This document shows, piece by piece, positions 26,765-35,981 of a stretch of DNA of 64,000 nucleotides. The DNA is from Rhodopirellula sp. (lineage in GTDB: Bacteria; Planctomycetota; Planctomycetia; Pirellulales; Pirellulaceae), in the NCBI GenBank assembly GCA_002689655.1, contig NZHC01000045.1:112483-176482 (forward strand), given 5' to 3'. The notes below the pieces were generated by a model. The model made no database searches. It was given only the letters and a program-made list of their open reading frames with translations, and had not been told where the DNA came from. Positions within the stretch are counted from its first letter, which is position 1. Each line of letters opens with the position of its first letter. The position numbers and the translations under genes are program-made.

Positions 26765-28741
26765 TCAAGAATGTGAATTCATGACATCCCAGACATGAGC
26801 AGCAGCAGTGACGTCACCTTCTGTCGCGTTTCCCCGCCCAAAGACAATTCGATTGTAAGATTCGACGACTTGCGATGCGTGGCCCGGCAGTTGGGCAGAA
26901 AACTTTTCGGGAAGCGTCTTGGCAACACGACGAGTGAACTCAGCAGGCGTCTCCTCTTTTCCTCTTACCACTCCCGATTCCCACGACCACGACTCAAACG
27001 CTTGAAAGGTGACAACCATGACACGGCGCAGGTCGGGCTCATTTCCAATCGGATTGTGAAAACTCGAGAAAGGCCGAGGCGGAGAATCCATAGCAGCACT
27101 GGCGGGCTCCTCTTCAACACCAGCTGATGCACTGCTTTGGGCTGCAAATAAACTGGAAAACCACTGACAGATCAAACTCCAATTGCGATAGAAAAAGACA
27201 CCGATGATCAATGCTAACACGATGACGATCAGAAACTTCAGTCCTGATCCCAACATCGATACTGCGTTGGAGATCGTGTCCCCGACACTTGATTGAGAGT
27301 CTGCAGCCGACTGCTGGGAATCGCTCGCCCCAGACTGCGATTCACGATCTTCAGATTGCCGTCCAGCTTGCTGCTCAGCTGACTTCCCCGCACTGGCTTC
27401 ACTATTTTTCGACTCGGGCTCACCTGATTCCAAGTTACCCGAATCGGGCTCACCCGAGTCTGGTTTGCCTGAGTCCGAGTCACCTGAGTCTGGTTTGCCC
27501 GAGTCTGAGTCACCCGAGTCTGGTTTGCCTGAGTCTGGTTTGCCTGAGTCTTGGTCATTTGAGTCCGGTTTTCCCGCTTCTGCCCCTGATGGTTGTTGTT
27601 GGCCTTGCTGCTTCGACTCCGTTCCTTTTTCAGTATCACCTTTTGAACCGGACTGTTTTCCCGCATTTTGATCACTAGAGTTCTGTGATTTGTTTTCCTG
27701 ACTTCCAGCTGACTTTTTTCCACCCTTTCGGGTTCCCGCAGGCCCATCTTTGCGGTCACCAGGCCCAGTTCCCCCTGCCTCTCCGCCTTTTTTGTTAACA
27801 GAGCCCTGAACATCCTTTCGATCAGCATTGGGATCACTGGTTGTTCCCGTTGCATCGGGCTTTCCTTGATCCGCGCCTTCATTTCCCCATCCGTAGCGAC
27901 TCGCAGAAGTATTGCCGGGGGAGTCGAACATTTTTGGCAATTCAAATGTTGCGAGAGCTCGTCCGGGCATCGGCGCAAAATACGCTACCATCAACACGGC
28001 TGCGATCAGCACCAAGCCCGCGCTCAACCAGGCGATCGCTACATCTGCCGGCATTTCGACTTTACGTTGCCGCAGATAACGGCGTAAGCCAACGAAGCTT
28101 GTGGTTACCAGTAAAGACAGGCTGGCGAAGAGATAAAATGCCAAGAGATACTTTGCACTTGCCCACGAAGCGGTGTCGTTCCGCAAAAAGAACTGGCCAA
28201 GCCCAAATAGAGGCAATGCGGCCAACGCCAAATACATGACGGTCCGCCCAGGCTGGGACGTCTTACGTCGCGGATGCTCAGTTTTCAACTCGTCATGTTC
28301 ACCGATGGATTCCTGCATCTGTTTTTTCAAGAACAGGTGCCCCGAGTCAATCAGTCCTTCTCCGCTTGCATCCACGTCGTCATCGATCAGCGTGCAATCA
28401 CGCACAATCAAGTCAGCAAGGTATCCAACAACGACCAGAATAAAAATGCAAAAGAGGAACGAATCAACTAGCTGCGACATCACAAGCAATGTGGCCAAGC
28501 CCAAAGCTGCCGCATAGCCATAAGAGTAAACGCGATCACGCTCGATCGCGATTCGGGCCACTGCAACGATGCCCATCGTGAAACACATGACTGTCCACGA
28601 CAGACGTGATTGGAACCCGCCCCGATACAGGACCAAAATCAGAAAATTAGCCAGACTACTGATCATTAGAAAAATCAGTACGGGAGCCACAGCAATCGCG
28701 GCGTAATCAGCAGCGGTCTTTCGTACTTGCAATCGCCGCAT
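26765..28741 (-). CDS. Membrane protein with Ser/Asp-rich repeats and DUF4129 domain
   Basis: The 658-residue protein has about seven hydrophobic helices in its first 290 residues, then ~200 residues of low complexity (tandem GKPDSGDSDSGKPDSG and Gln/Ser-rich runs), another helix (LKFLIVIVLALIIGVFFY) and a C-terminal cytoplasmic DUF4129-like domain with VTFQAFESWSWESGV and EETPAEFTRRVAKTLPE. In many planctomycetes proteins of this type belong to MoxR/DUF58/transglutaminase clusters; none of those genes is seen nearby. The start is placed at ATG 28741 because the longer option at 28828 would overlap the GYF gene by 70 bases. The function is unknown; a role in envelope assembly is a guess from the family's usual company. 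Confidence 0.8.
   Translation of the reverse strand: MRRLQVRKTAADYAAIAVAPVLIFLMISSLANFLILVLYRGGFQSRLSWTVMCFTMGIVAVARIAIERDRVYSYGYAAALGLATLLVMSQLVDSFLFCIFILVVVGYLADLIVRDCTLIDDDVDASGEGLIDSGHLFLKKQMQESIGEHDELKTEHPRRKTSQPGRTVMYLALAALPLFGLGQFFLRNDTASWASAKYLLAFYLFASLSLLVTTSFVGLRRYLRQRKVEMPADVAIAWLSAGLVLIAAVLMVAYFAPMPGRALATFELPKMFDSPGNTSASRYGWGNEGADQGKPDATGTTSDPNADRKDVQGSVNKKGGEAGGTGPGDRKDGPAGTRKGGKKSAGSQENKSQNSSDQNAGKQSGSKGDTEKGTESKQQGQQQPSGAEAGKPDSNDQDSGKPDSGKPDSGDSDSGKPDSGDSDSGKPDSGEPDSGNLESGEPESKNSEASAGKSAEQQAGRQSEDRESQSGASDSQQSAADSQSSVGDTISNAVSMLGSGLKFLIVIVLALIIGVFFYRNWSLICQWFSSLFAAQSSASAGVEEEPASAAMDSPPRPFSSFHNPIGNEPDLRRVMVVTFQAFESWSWESGVVRGKEETPAEFTRRVAKTLPEKFSAQLPGHASQVVESYNRIVFGRGNATEGDVTAAAHVWDVMNSHS
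27420..27560 (-). repeat. Low-complexity Asp/Ser repeat inside coding sequence
   Basis: Near-identical 24- and 12-bp units encode repeated GKPDSG, DSDSGKPD and similar blocks. The period keeps the frame. The stretch forms the flexible linker before the last membrane helix of the DUF4129 protein. Confidence 0.8.
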
Positions 28742-28758
28742 GCCCTCTTTGCTCGAGA

Positions 28759-28977
28759 CTAGTCTTCCTCGGGATGAAGCTTCTTCCAGTGCTTCATCGC
28801 CGGCCCAATTGAATTCATCGGGACCCACTTATCTTTTGTCTTGCTGCTCTGTAGTAATGTTTCAGGGTTAATTTTACCCTTGGCAATCTCGCTGAGTAGG
28901 TCCGCTTCACTGATTGGCCCAAACCGGCGGTTCTTGCGTATCCAGCCGCTCGCCATGTAGTACCATCCGACTCCCAT
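28759..28977 (-). CDS. GYF_2 (DUF4339) domain small protein
   Basis: A 72-residue protein made of one GYF_2/DUF4339-type domain: the sequence GWYYMASGWIRKNRRFGPIS has the aromatic start, the FGP motif and is followed by EADLLSEIAKGKINPETLL, the usual helix of these domains. Such modules bind proline-rich or membrane partners and often sit at the ends of larger membrane proteins; here it stands alone. It lies 17 bases before the DUF4129 gene on the same strand, so the two may be translated together and interact. No signal peptide is visible, so it is probably cytoplasmic. Confidence 0.75.
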   Translation of the reverse strand: MGVGWYYMASGWIRKNRRFGPISEADLLSEIAKGKINPETLLQSSKTKDKWVPMNSIGPAMKHWKKLHPEED

Positions 28978-29237
28978 CGCATAGTCTCCCGTACGAGATC
29001 ATTGACTTAATAACGGAACCGGTGCCACGTGAATCCATTCCTCATTCAACGAATGCTTTCTGCACCTATACCGACCGATCATCAGATCATCCAACACACA
29101 AAACTCCGTCCCCGGAGCTAAAGGGCGGCAGAACGACCTAGAACCAGTCTAACGTGAACAAGGGTGCCAAGGGTACAGCGAATTGGGCTCTGGCTCACAA
29201 AACATGCCAACCCCCCCTTCAGGGAGTAGGCATCTGT

Positions 29238-30011
29238 CTACCAACGGCCGCTCTGCTTGTCAGCGTGAATGATCAATTCCGCCTGACGACTGATGCCGTA
29301 GGCCAGGTTGGGCTGATTCAACTCAAGAAAAACGGTGTACTTTTGATGAACCGCATCCGAGTAGACGACAGGTGCATGTGTCATTCTGAGAAAGTGCACA
29401 GGTTCGCCATTCCAGCGTTTGGTGAAAACCCCTGCTTCCAAAGAGGGTTCGCGATCCATCTCGTAATGCGTCTTCATGACGGACACTAGTCTCCGAGGGT
29501 CCCCCGTAAAACCATGCAACGTGACCCTCTGCAGACGTCCATTGCCGTCGAAGTAGTAACTCAGTGTGCCGGCAATATCGTCTGGTCTGGTACCCGTAAC
29601 AATTGGCACGCGCATGCCTTCCAGACGGGTATCAGCCAAGACGGTCGTGACACGCGAAAAACGTTGCAACACCCAATCAGGCGTAACATCGAACCGCATC
29701 ACATCTCTCAAATCATTAACCTTGCCACCCACCAAACTGGGCGCGACATCTGAATCATCAGTACGCCCCTGTAATTTCGCAGCCATTACCGGATCGTAAC
29801 GATACTGGTTTGGATTTGCGTTTCGCAGGGTTTCCATCTCGTATAACGCATGTCCGGCATACCCATTCTCCGACGTCGCCTCAGTGCCGTCACCCGCCAC
29901 AACTTGAGTCACATCCTTGAGGGCATCCTGGCCCCAGTCGGTCTGTGTCGCGAGGTAGGGACCACCGGTGGCAGCAGCAAGAATTGCAGCGTTTCGAATG
30001 TGGTTGTACAT
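29238..30011 (-). CDS. Conserved-type planctomycete hypothetical, N-terminal helix
   Basis: A 257-residue protein that I cannot assign to a characterised family. It begins MYNHIRNAAILAAATGGPYLA, a short hydrophobic segment that may be a signal anchor, followed by an acidic stretch and a compact C-terminal half (RFDVTPDWVLQRFSRVTTVL, TLSYYFDGNGRLQRVTLHGF) that looks like paired beta-strands and helices. It carries no Cys and no catalytic motif that I recognise. The ATG at 30011 is preferred over 30041, which adds only ten residues. It is divergent from the methyltransferase gene with ~150 bases between them; 28978-29237 downstream of it holds nothing I can name. Confidence 0.65.
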   Translation of the reverse strand: MYNHIRNAAILAAATGGPYLATQTDWGQDALKDVTQVVAGDGTEATSENGYAGHALYEMETLRNANPNQYRYDPVMAAKLQGRTDDSDVAPSLVGGKVNDLRDVMRFDVTPDWVLQRFSRVTTVLADTRLEGMRVPIVTGTRPDDIAGTLSYYFDGNGRLQRVTLHGFTGDPRRLVSVMKTHYEMDREPSLEAGVFTKRWNGEPVHFLRMTHAPVVYSDAVHQKYTVFLELNQPNLAYGISRQAELIIHADKQSGRW

Positions 30012-30164
30012 GGTCAAGAAATACAAAGAGTGACAAAACAAAACAGCCGGCGGTGAAAACCGGCAGACATAGTTCTGTTATCGTCCCTCACTGTTCTCCA
30101 AATGCGAACATTCCCCGGGGGCGCTGTGCTTGGTACGACGAGAGAATCGCGTACAATCGGCGTG

Positions 30165-31472
30165 ATGATGACAGGGCATTTAATCGGACCGGGCAGTATC
30201 CTGCGGAATCTCAAGCTTTGCGAGCAAGCGATTCGGGCCATCATTGACGGCGACAAAGATGCTTTTAAGTTACAAGACAAAATTCGCGCACAACTTGGTC
30301 CTGAACTTGCAGGATTTGTCGTCACTGTCGCGAACGTGCAAGCCAAAGCAAAACTGAAACTGCAGGCGTCTGATCAACCGCAACGGATTTGGTGGGGTAC
30401 TGACAAATCAGTTCAACAGGCAACACCATGGCAAGTAGCGAGACTGAAATCCGAATGGTTTGCCAACAGAACGGTATTTGATTTATGTTGTGGTAACGGC
30501 GGCGATTCCTTGCAACTAAAGAACCGTGGGCCTGTTGTTGCAGTGGATTCTGATCCACTGATTGCCGAATTGGCCGCCGCAAATCTCAGTGTCCAGCAAG
30601 TCGACCCTCGTGCTGGCTTACAGCAAGCCACACCAGATAAAGATTCAAATTCCGCGTCAGAGTACATCCACCAAGTTATCTGCAGCGATGTGACAGATTT
30701 AGATCTGCCGGCGCACAGTTGGATCAACATCGATCCGGATCGACGTCCCGACAAAAACAAAACAAACGCGCGGCCTTCTCACGCGGGTACAAAACGTATC
30801 AGCAACCCTGATCATTACCATCCAAACTGGCAATCCGTTGTCCAACTCGTCATCAACTCGAAGGGTGCATGCGTCAAACTCGCACCCGCCGCAAACCCCG
30901 ACGTTGCACAACTACCAGACTCACACCGTTGTTGGATCTCGCTGTCTGGATCGGTTCGCGAACAAACCTTGCTTTACGGCGGGGTGCGAGTCAACAGTGA
31001 ACTGCCTGCCTCAGGTCGCTCCGCAGTTGTGATCAAGTCAAATGGCTCTAGTCACTGGTTCGTTGCGACACCAGAACTGGTGACTCAACGTGCACCGATC
31101 ACCGACAAACCACAAAGCTGGCTTATCGATCCAGATGCAGCTATCCGTGCAGCCGGGCTAACCGACGCGTACGCAGTTAGCCACGATTTGAGTGTCTTGG
31201 GTCGAGCTTCGGGGTTTCTGACTGGTCAGAAACCCCCCACCTCAGAACAAGTGAGCATCAGTGCTGAATTGCTTTGGTCAGGCAGTTGTGATGATCGAAA
31301 ATTGAGACGAGAACTCAGACAAAGAGACTTCTATCCCGCAGTCATCAAAGTCAGAGGCACGGACCACAGCCCGGAAAAATTGACACGTAAGTATCGCAAA
31401 TGTGGGCGAACACCAATCTGCCTCTGGATAGGTCGGGGCAAAGAACGCGTTTACGCAGCCTTTACCCGATGA
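30165..31472 (+). CDS. SAM-dependent methyltransferase with THUMP-like C-terminal domain
   Basis: The 435-residue protein has an N-terminal helical part, a class I Rossmann methyltransferase core with the SAM-binding motif DLCCGNGGDSLQL and acidic loop VVAVDSDPL, and motif IV NIDPDRRPD in the position of the usual DPPY/W. A C-terminal region (SVLGRASGFLTGQKP to KLTRKYRKCGRTPICLWIG) resembles the THUMP-like domain found in this family. Members are presumed to methylate RNA or a related substrate, but none I know is characterised. An insertion rich in polar residues follows the acidic loop. The start is one of two adjacent ATGs at 30165/30168; the frame runs upstream to 30102. Confidence 0.8.
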   Translation: MMTGHLIGPGSILRNLKLCEQAIRAIIDGDKDAFKLQDKIRAQLGPELAGFVVTVANVQAKAKLKLQASDQPQRIWWGTDKSVQQATPWQVARLKSEWFANRTVFDLCCGNGGDSLQLKNRGPVVAVDSDPLIAELAAANLSVQQVDPRAGLQQATPDKDSNSASEYIHQVICSDVTDLDLPAHSWINIDPDRRPDKNKTNARPSHAGTKRISNPDHYHPNWQSVVQLVINSKGACVKLAPAANPDVAQLPDSHRCWISLSGSVREQTLLYGGVRVNSELPASGRSAVVIKSNGSSHWFVATPELVTQRAPITDKPQSWLIDPDAAIRAAGLTDAYAVSHDLSVLGRASGFLTGQKPPTSEQVSISAELLWSGSCDDRKLRRELRQRDFYPAVIKVRGTDHSPEKLTRKYRKCGRTPICLWIGRGKERVYAAFTR

Positions 31473-31550
31473 TTGCAAAGTGAAATTGGCATTCTACAAC
31501 CTGTCCCGTAATCCAAGGGTAATCAACACGCATGGAGTCAGGTCTACAAT

Positions 31551-32525
31551 TTAAAGAACGGTTCCATGAATCGCAGTCTCGGGAGCTTCACCCGCGTCTG
31601 ATTCTATCACTCCGATCGCAGAGGCACCTTTTTCAAAATGGCTGCGACGAGAAAAGCCAATTGCCAGCACTCCGTGCTCTTCAGTAGAGGCAACACTGGT
31701 AAGGCGAGCAACCTTTTTCTCATCTGCTAACAAAGAGGTGCCGGGAGCAGGCACACCACCTGTAATTTCCCACCGCACCAATTTCTTCTGAACCTGACCC
31801 ATCGCATCCAAGCGAGCGACTGTCTCTTGTCCTAGGTAACAACCTTTGGTGAAAGAAATGGTTTCGGAATCGCGATCCGCTTCCTGCGGCAAATTGGATT
31901 CATCAAGATCAACACCATACCAGGGAAAGCCTGCGACCACGCGGGCCTGATGAAATGCAGTTTCGCTGCCGACATGCTGCTTCGTCAGATCAGTACATTG
32001 AACCTTTGAACCGACAGGAACAAGGGAACTTAAAATATCGAGTGCACGTTCGGCTTGGGTAACTGGCAAGCACAGCAAAAAACTGTTCTGTCCCAGCCAG
32101 CGAACTTCTTGAAGCGTCACATCCTCGATCTCGGTGTCACAGGGAAATGACCTCAGCGCGACTTCGTCATGGCTGCCAAACCCAAACTCGGCAGCCAATT
32201 CAGGCGTGATGACAAAACCAACAAATTCTGAATCCTGAATTTCAGCGGTTGCGTCTTCACGAATCGTATACCGATCAATATGCGAGCAGATCGCCTCGGA
32301 TTGCCCGGCAGGCCCCACCAATCTTAATCCGCCCCTGTGCCTGAATAGGCAAACATGGCCCAACATCTTTCCACGCACATCAGTGACAAAGGTCTCCCGT
32401 CCCTCTAAATCACTCAATGAGCGGACTTCATTGGTGGTCAAATTATGGAGGATTGTGCTTGCATCGGCACCAGTTACCTCAACCACACTCAAGTGGTCGA
32501 GTCGATAGATTGAAAATTGTTTCAT
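31551..32525 (-). CDS. ygfZ: YgfZ/GcvT-like folate-binding protein
   Basis: YgfZ proteins use a folate cofactor and support the assembly or repair of Fe-S proteins. The 324-residue product has the GcvT-like fold and the family signature KGCYLGQETVAR with the essential Cys, plus the N-terminal VTGADASTILHNLTTNEV and FVTDVRGKMLGHV blocks. The length is normal. The start is the ATG at 32525 (MKQFSIYRL); an ATG at 32537 would add four residues. It is a single reverse gene; its promoter should lie in the long region after 32525, where a GGGGTAG/CTACCCC hairpin is found at 32572-32597. Confidence 0.9.
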   Translation of the reverse strand: MKQFSIYRLDHLSVVEVTGADASTILHNLTTNEVRSLSDLEGRETFVTDVRGKMLGHVCLFRHRGGLRLVGPAGQSEAICSHIDRYTIREDATAEIQDSEFVGFVITPELAAEFGFGSHDEVALRSFPCDTEIEDVTLQEVRWLGQNSFLLCLPVTQAERALDILSSLVPVGSKVQCTDLTKQHVGSETAFHQARVVAGFPWYGVDLDESNLPQEADRDSETISFTKGCYLGQETVARLDAMGQVQKKLVRWEITGGVPAPGTSLLADEKKVARLTSVASTEEHGVLAIGFSRRSHFEKGASAIGVIESDAGEAPETAIHGTVL

Positions 32526-32571
32526 GCCTGTGAGCATACCAAGAGAACCGGAATCCTTGCAGGTACCTTTC

Positions 32572-32597
32572 GGGGTAGCCGAGCGGCAGTCTACCCC
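32572..32597. promoter_or_regulatory. 7-bp inverted repeat upstream of ygfZ
   Basis: GGGGTAG and CTACCCC are perfect complements around a 12-base loop, 47 bases before the ygfZ start. It could be an operator or the end of a short transcript; no T-run follows. Confidence 0.3.
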
Positions 32598-33409
32598 AAA
32601 TTCAGCTCACCAAATCGCTGCACCTAACCGTGCTGCGGAGAGGTAAACTCCCGAAAAATCTTCAATTCATCTCCATGCGGGGAACTTGTTCCGTCGCTCA
32701 GGCTTCTCAAGGTATCGCCGGCAAGTCATTACCTTGGACTCACCAGCCAAGATGCCGATGGTTCAATTCAAAAATCCACGAGCAGCAGGAAACAACGCAA
32801 TGGCTGACAAACAGCATGGTGTGCAAATTCCAGAATGCTCGGACACAAACACTGAATCCTTCAACAAAGCCACCGCATCGACCAAATTAACAACTTCCGC
32901 ATCCTCCGGGCACACGGAGCAGGATTGCTCCGATGCTCCCACCCCACAACTGCCTTGGCTGATTTGCCGACTGCAGCAGATCCAAAGCCTGCGATCAAAA
33001 AAAACCGATACACAGCCCAACATGTAATACGGATGACCAATCACCAACTGGGACCATGCCGAAGTCGGCGGTGCCCAGTGAGCGAATCGAAACGGAGCAC
33101 CGCAAAAACAAGCCTTGTTGCTCAGAGCTGAATGCATCGAATTTTGACAACTCAGAAGTGGTCATGAACCAGGATCAAGTTTCTTACCAGAAAAAGGCCA
33201 AATTCCTTGCAGACGGGGTACTGTCTTCGATCCGTGCTAAATACGGTTTCTAGGTGCCCAACATGAATGTTTTTCACTCGGCGTGTTTTCTCCCGGTTCC
33301 TGCGGGAGGACTGATTGCGTTACGCTACAGGCTCTTGCTGTACCTGAACACGGTCACCGGACAGGTGAACGAAACCGAAAACGGTTTCTTGCGTCCAGTG
33401 TCCTATTTC

Positions 33410-33445
33410 GGTGATCCCTGAGGTGATCCCTGAGGTAATCCCTGA
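33410..33445. repeat. Three 12-bp tandem repeats upstream of rarA
   Basis: GGTGATCCCTGA occurs twice in a row, followed by GGTAATCCCTGA. The array ends 35 bases before the GTG start of rarA, a position suited to the promoter or leader. Confidence 0.8.
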
Positions 33446-33480
33446 AAAGCTGCCAGGTGCCTTCCTGCCATGGAGCCAAT

Positions 33481-34806
33481 GTGAACCACACGCAATCACT
33501 TTTTGCAGACGCAGAAGACGAAAATCTTGATCGTGCGCAACCATTGGCTGCAAGAATGCGTCCACAGCGTTTGAGCGAATTCATAGGGCAACAGCATGTT
33601 TTGGGTGAGGGCAAACTCTTGCGACGCATGATTGATGCAGGCCGTTTGGGATCCATCATTCTGTCAGGACCTCCTGGAACCGGTAAAACAACGCTCGCTC
33701 GTCTTCTCGCAATCGAGACCGGTAGCGAACTAAGAACCCTGAGTGCTGTTTCCAGCGGTGTCAAAGATGTCCGGGAAGTACTTGCATGGGCAACCGACAC
33801 GATCGCCAGCGGTGGCTCCAGACCCCTGCTTTTCATTGATGAGATTCACCGTTTCAGCAAAAGCCAGCAAGATGCTCTCCTACCTGATGTCGAAGCTGGA
33901 GTCGTTGCGTTGATTGGTGCCACCACAAGTAATCCCTACTTTGCGGTCAATGGAGCGTTGCTGAGTCGAAGTCAACTGTTTCAGCTGGAGGCACTGAAAC
34001 CTGAAGACATCCGCCAGTTACTTAAACGGGCTGTTGGCGATCAAGATCGTGGGCTCGGTGAGCAGCAGATGCCAGTGCAGGACGAGGCAATCGACTACCT
34101 TGCCTCGGCAAGCGAGGGCGATGCCAGAAGAGCTCTCTCAGCTTTGGAAGTTGCTGTCCTGAGCTGCCAACCTGACTCAGTGGGTGTGACTCGCGAGATT
34201 GCCATCGAAACGCTCGGTAGCCGAATGGGAGGCTACGATGGCAGCGGAGATGATCACTACGATTTGGCCAGCGCCTTGATCAAAAGCATACGAGGCAGTG
34301 ATGTTGACGCCAGTTTGTACTGGCTGGCACGGATGCTCGAAGGCGGTGAAGATATCCGTTTCCTCTGCCGGCGTCTCGTCATTTTAGCCAGCGAAGACAT
34401 TGGAAACGCAGACCCGCAAGCACTTGGAATTGCGGTATCTGCCATGCAAGCTTGTGAATTCATCGGTCTGCCTGAATGCCAACTCACGCTCAGCCAAACA
34501 GTCGCTTACCTGGCCTTGGCCCCCAAAAGCAATGCGGCTACCGCTGCCATCGGGCAAGCTCGCCAGGATGTGCGTGAAAACGAGATTGTACCGGTACCCA
34601 AACACCTGCGTGACTCACATTACCAAGGAGCTGCCAAGCTGGGACACGGTGAGGGCTATCAATATTCTCACAACTCAGAAGACGGTGTCGCCGCGCAGGA
34701 ATACCTGGGGGTCGATCGCACGTACTATCAACCGGTCGACCGTGGATTCGAATCGGAGTTACGTCAACGAATTGAGAAGATCAAGAAACGGTTAAACGGT
34801 GGATGA
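33481..34806 (+). CDS. rarA: Replication-associated recombination protein A (AAA+ ATPase)
   Basis: RarA (MgsA, the bacterial WRNIP1/Mgs1 homologue) acts at stalled replication forks with the clamp and SSB. The 441-residue protein has the N-terminal QPLAARMRPQRLSEFIGQQH, Walker A GPPGTGKTTLA, Walker B LLFIDEIHRF, sensor 1 GATTSNP and the C-terminal tetramer domain (HLRDSHYQGAAKLGHGEGY), all typical. I chose the GTG at 33481 (NHTQSLFADA) because TGGAG precedes it by about nine bases and it matches the short N-terminus of the family; a GTG at 33457 is also in frame. It is followed by 170 bases without a feature I can name. Confidence 0.95.
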   Translation: MNHTQSLFADAEDENLDRAQPLAARMRPQRLSEFIGQQHVLGEGKLLRRMIDAGRLGSIILSGPPGTGKTTLARLLAIETGSELRTLSAVSSGVKDVREVLAWATDTIASGGSRPLLFIDEIHRFSKSQQDALLPDVEAGVVALIGATTSNPYFAVNGALLSRSQLFQLEALKPEDIRQLLKRAVGDQDRGLGEQQMPVQDEAIDYLASASEGDARRALSALEVAVLSCQPDSVGVTREIAIETLGSRMGGYDGSGDDHYDLASALIKSIRGSDVDASLYWLARMLEGGEDIRFLCRRLVILASEDIGNADPQALGIAVSAMQACEFIGLPECQLTLSQTVAYLALAPKSNAATAAIGQARQDVRENEIVPVPKHLRDSHYQGAAKLGHGEGYQYSHNSEDGVAAQEYLGVDRTYYQPVDRGFESELRQRIEKIKKRLNGG

Positions 34807-34976
34807 TGCTGCGATAGCAATGCGCATTTGATTCTACTTTTCAAATCGTCGTTTTGCCAACGAGCCAGGAAGAAGCAAACAAATCAACAGTCGCAGAGCG
34901 TTCCTTTCCACAGTAAGATATCTGGTCCAGACAGCAGCCACACGCGATTCCAAATTGAGTCCTCGGGGAAAATTGA

Positions 34977-35981
34977 ATGCAGACACGACTTCTAGGCACC
35001 ACCGACCTGAACCTCAGCGTCGTTGGCTTGGGGACTTGGGCGATTGGTGGCGGCGATTGGGCATTCGGCTGGGGCGATCAGGATGATGACCAAGCAATCG
35101 CTGCGATCAAGCGAGCTGTGGATGTGGGCGTCAATTGGATTGATACTGCTGCCGTTTATGGACTCGGAAAAAGCGAGACTTTGGTGGGCAGAGCTGTTGC
35201 AGAGCTTCCGGCTGGGGACCGGCCTTTGATCGCGACCAAGTGCGGTCGGACGAACGCAGGAAATGGGCAGATTGGAAAATCACTACAACGTGAAAGCGTC
35301 CTCGCAGAGTGTGAAGCCAGTTTGAAACGATTACAGGTCGATTGCATCGACCTTTACCAAATGCACTGGCCACAGCCGGACGAAGAAATCGAGGAGGGTT
35401 GGGAGACACTCGTCGATCTAAAAAAACAAGGCAAGGTTCGGCACATTGGTGTTTCGAACCACGATGTATCCCAGCTGCAACGATTGCAGAGCATTCACCC
35501 TGTCGCTTCACTACAACCGCCTTACAGCATGATTTCAGCTGAGGTAGAAACTGAGATCATGCCTTTTTGCGGAAAAAACAACATTGGTGTGGTCTGCTAC
35601 AGCCCGATGGGTAAAGGCCTGCTGACAGGTACCTTCAATGCCGAACGAGCGCGTGACCTATCCGAAAAAGATCACCGCAGTCGTGACCCGAGGTTCCAGT
35701 CTCCCCAGCTGGAAATCAATCTTGAGTTCGTGACAGGCCTGCATGAAACAGCTACAAAACTTGGCTGGACTGTAGCAGAGCTTGCCATTGCGTGGGTCTT
35801 ACGACGCCCTGAAGTCACCAGTGCAATTGTTGGGGCTCGTTGCCCCGAACAAATTGAACAAACAGCGATCGCTGGCACCCGAGTCATACCTGATGATGCC
35901 ACGGACGAAGTACAAAGATTACTCAAACAACGCAATGAGGCCCTTACTTCGCTGGACGGCATCGAACAGGCACGAGTGTGA
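34977..35981 (+). CDS. Aldo/keto reductase
   Basis: A 334-residue NAD(P)H-dependent oxidoreductase with a TIM-barrel fold. The catalytic tetrad is visible: Asp in WIDTAAVYG, Tyr in the same motif, Lys in LIATKCGR and His in LYQMHWPQP. The C-terminal cofactor site shows SAIVGARCPEQIEQ. It belongs to the sugar/xylose-reductase-like group often used on aldehydes or keto sugars, with unknown substrate here. Its stop codon overlaps the GTG start of the transporter gene by four bases (GTGA), so it is translationally coupled to the TctA/TctCB transporter, and the substrate of one may be the product of the other. Confidence 0.9.
   Translation: MQTRLLGTTDLNLSVVGLGTWAIGGGDWAFGWGDQDDDQAIAAIKRAVDVGVNWIDTAAVYGLGKSETLVGRAVAELPAGDRPLIATKCGRTNAGNGQIGKSLQRESVLAECEASLKRLQVDCIDLYQMHWPQPDEEIEEGWETLVDLKKQGKVRHIGVSNHDVSQLQRLQSIHPVASLQPPYSMISAEVETEIMPFCGKNNIGVVCYSPMGKGLLTGTFNAERARDLSEKDHRSRDPRFQSPQLEINLEFVTGLHETATKLGWTVAELAIAWVLRRPEVTSAIVGARCPEQIEQTAIAGTRVIPDDATDEVQRLLKQRNEALTSLDGIEQARV

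Larger units (their letters stand above)
32526..33480. other. Long region without a secure gene
   Basis: This ~950-base stretch between divergent ygfZ and rarA has several short open frames (for example 32686-33027 and 33056-33253), none with a recognisable domain or a strong start. A 29-codon frame at 33164-33253 begins MNQDQVSYQKKAKFLADG and could be a tiny gene, but I cannot support it. It also holds a hairpin (32572-32597) and a 12-bp tandem repeat (33410-33445). I found no tRNA here. Confidence 0.4.

Noticed and set aside
32573-32600. Possible tRNA from GGTAGCCGAGCGG
   Set aside because: No cloverleaf can be drawn: anticodon stem and T-loop are missing; it is better read as a hairpin.
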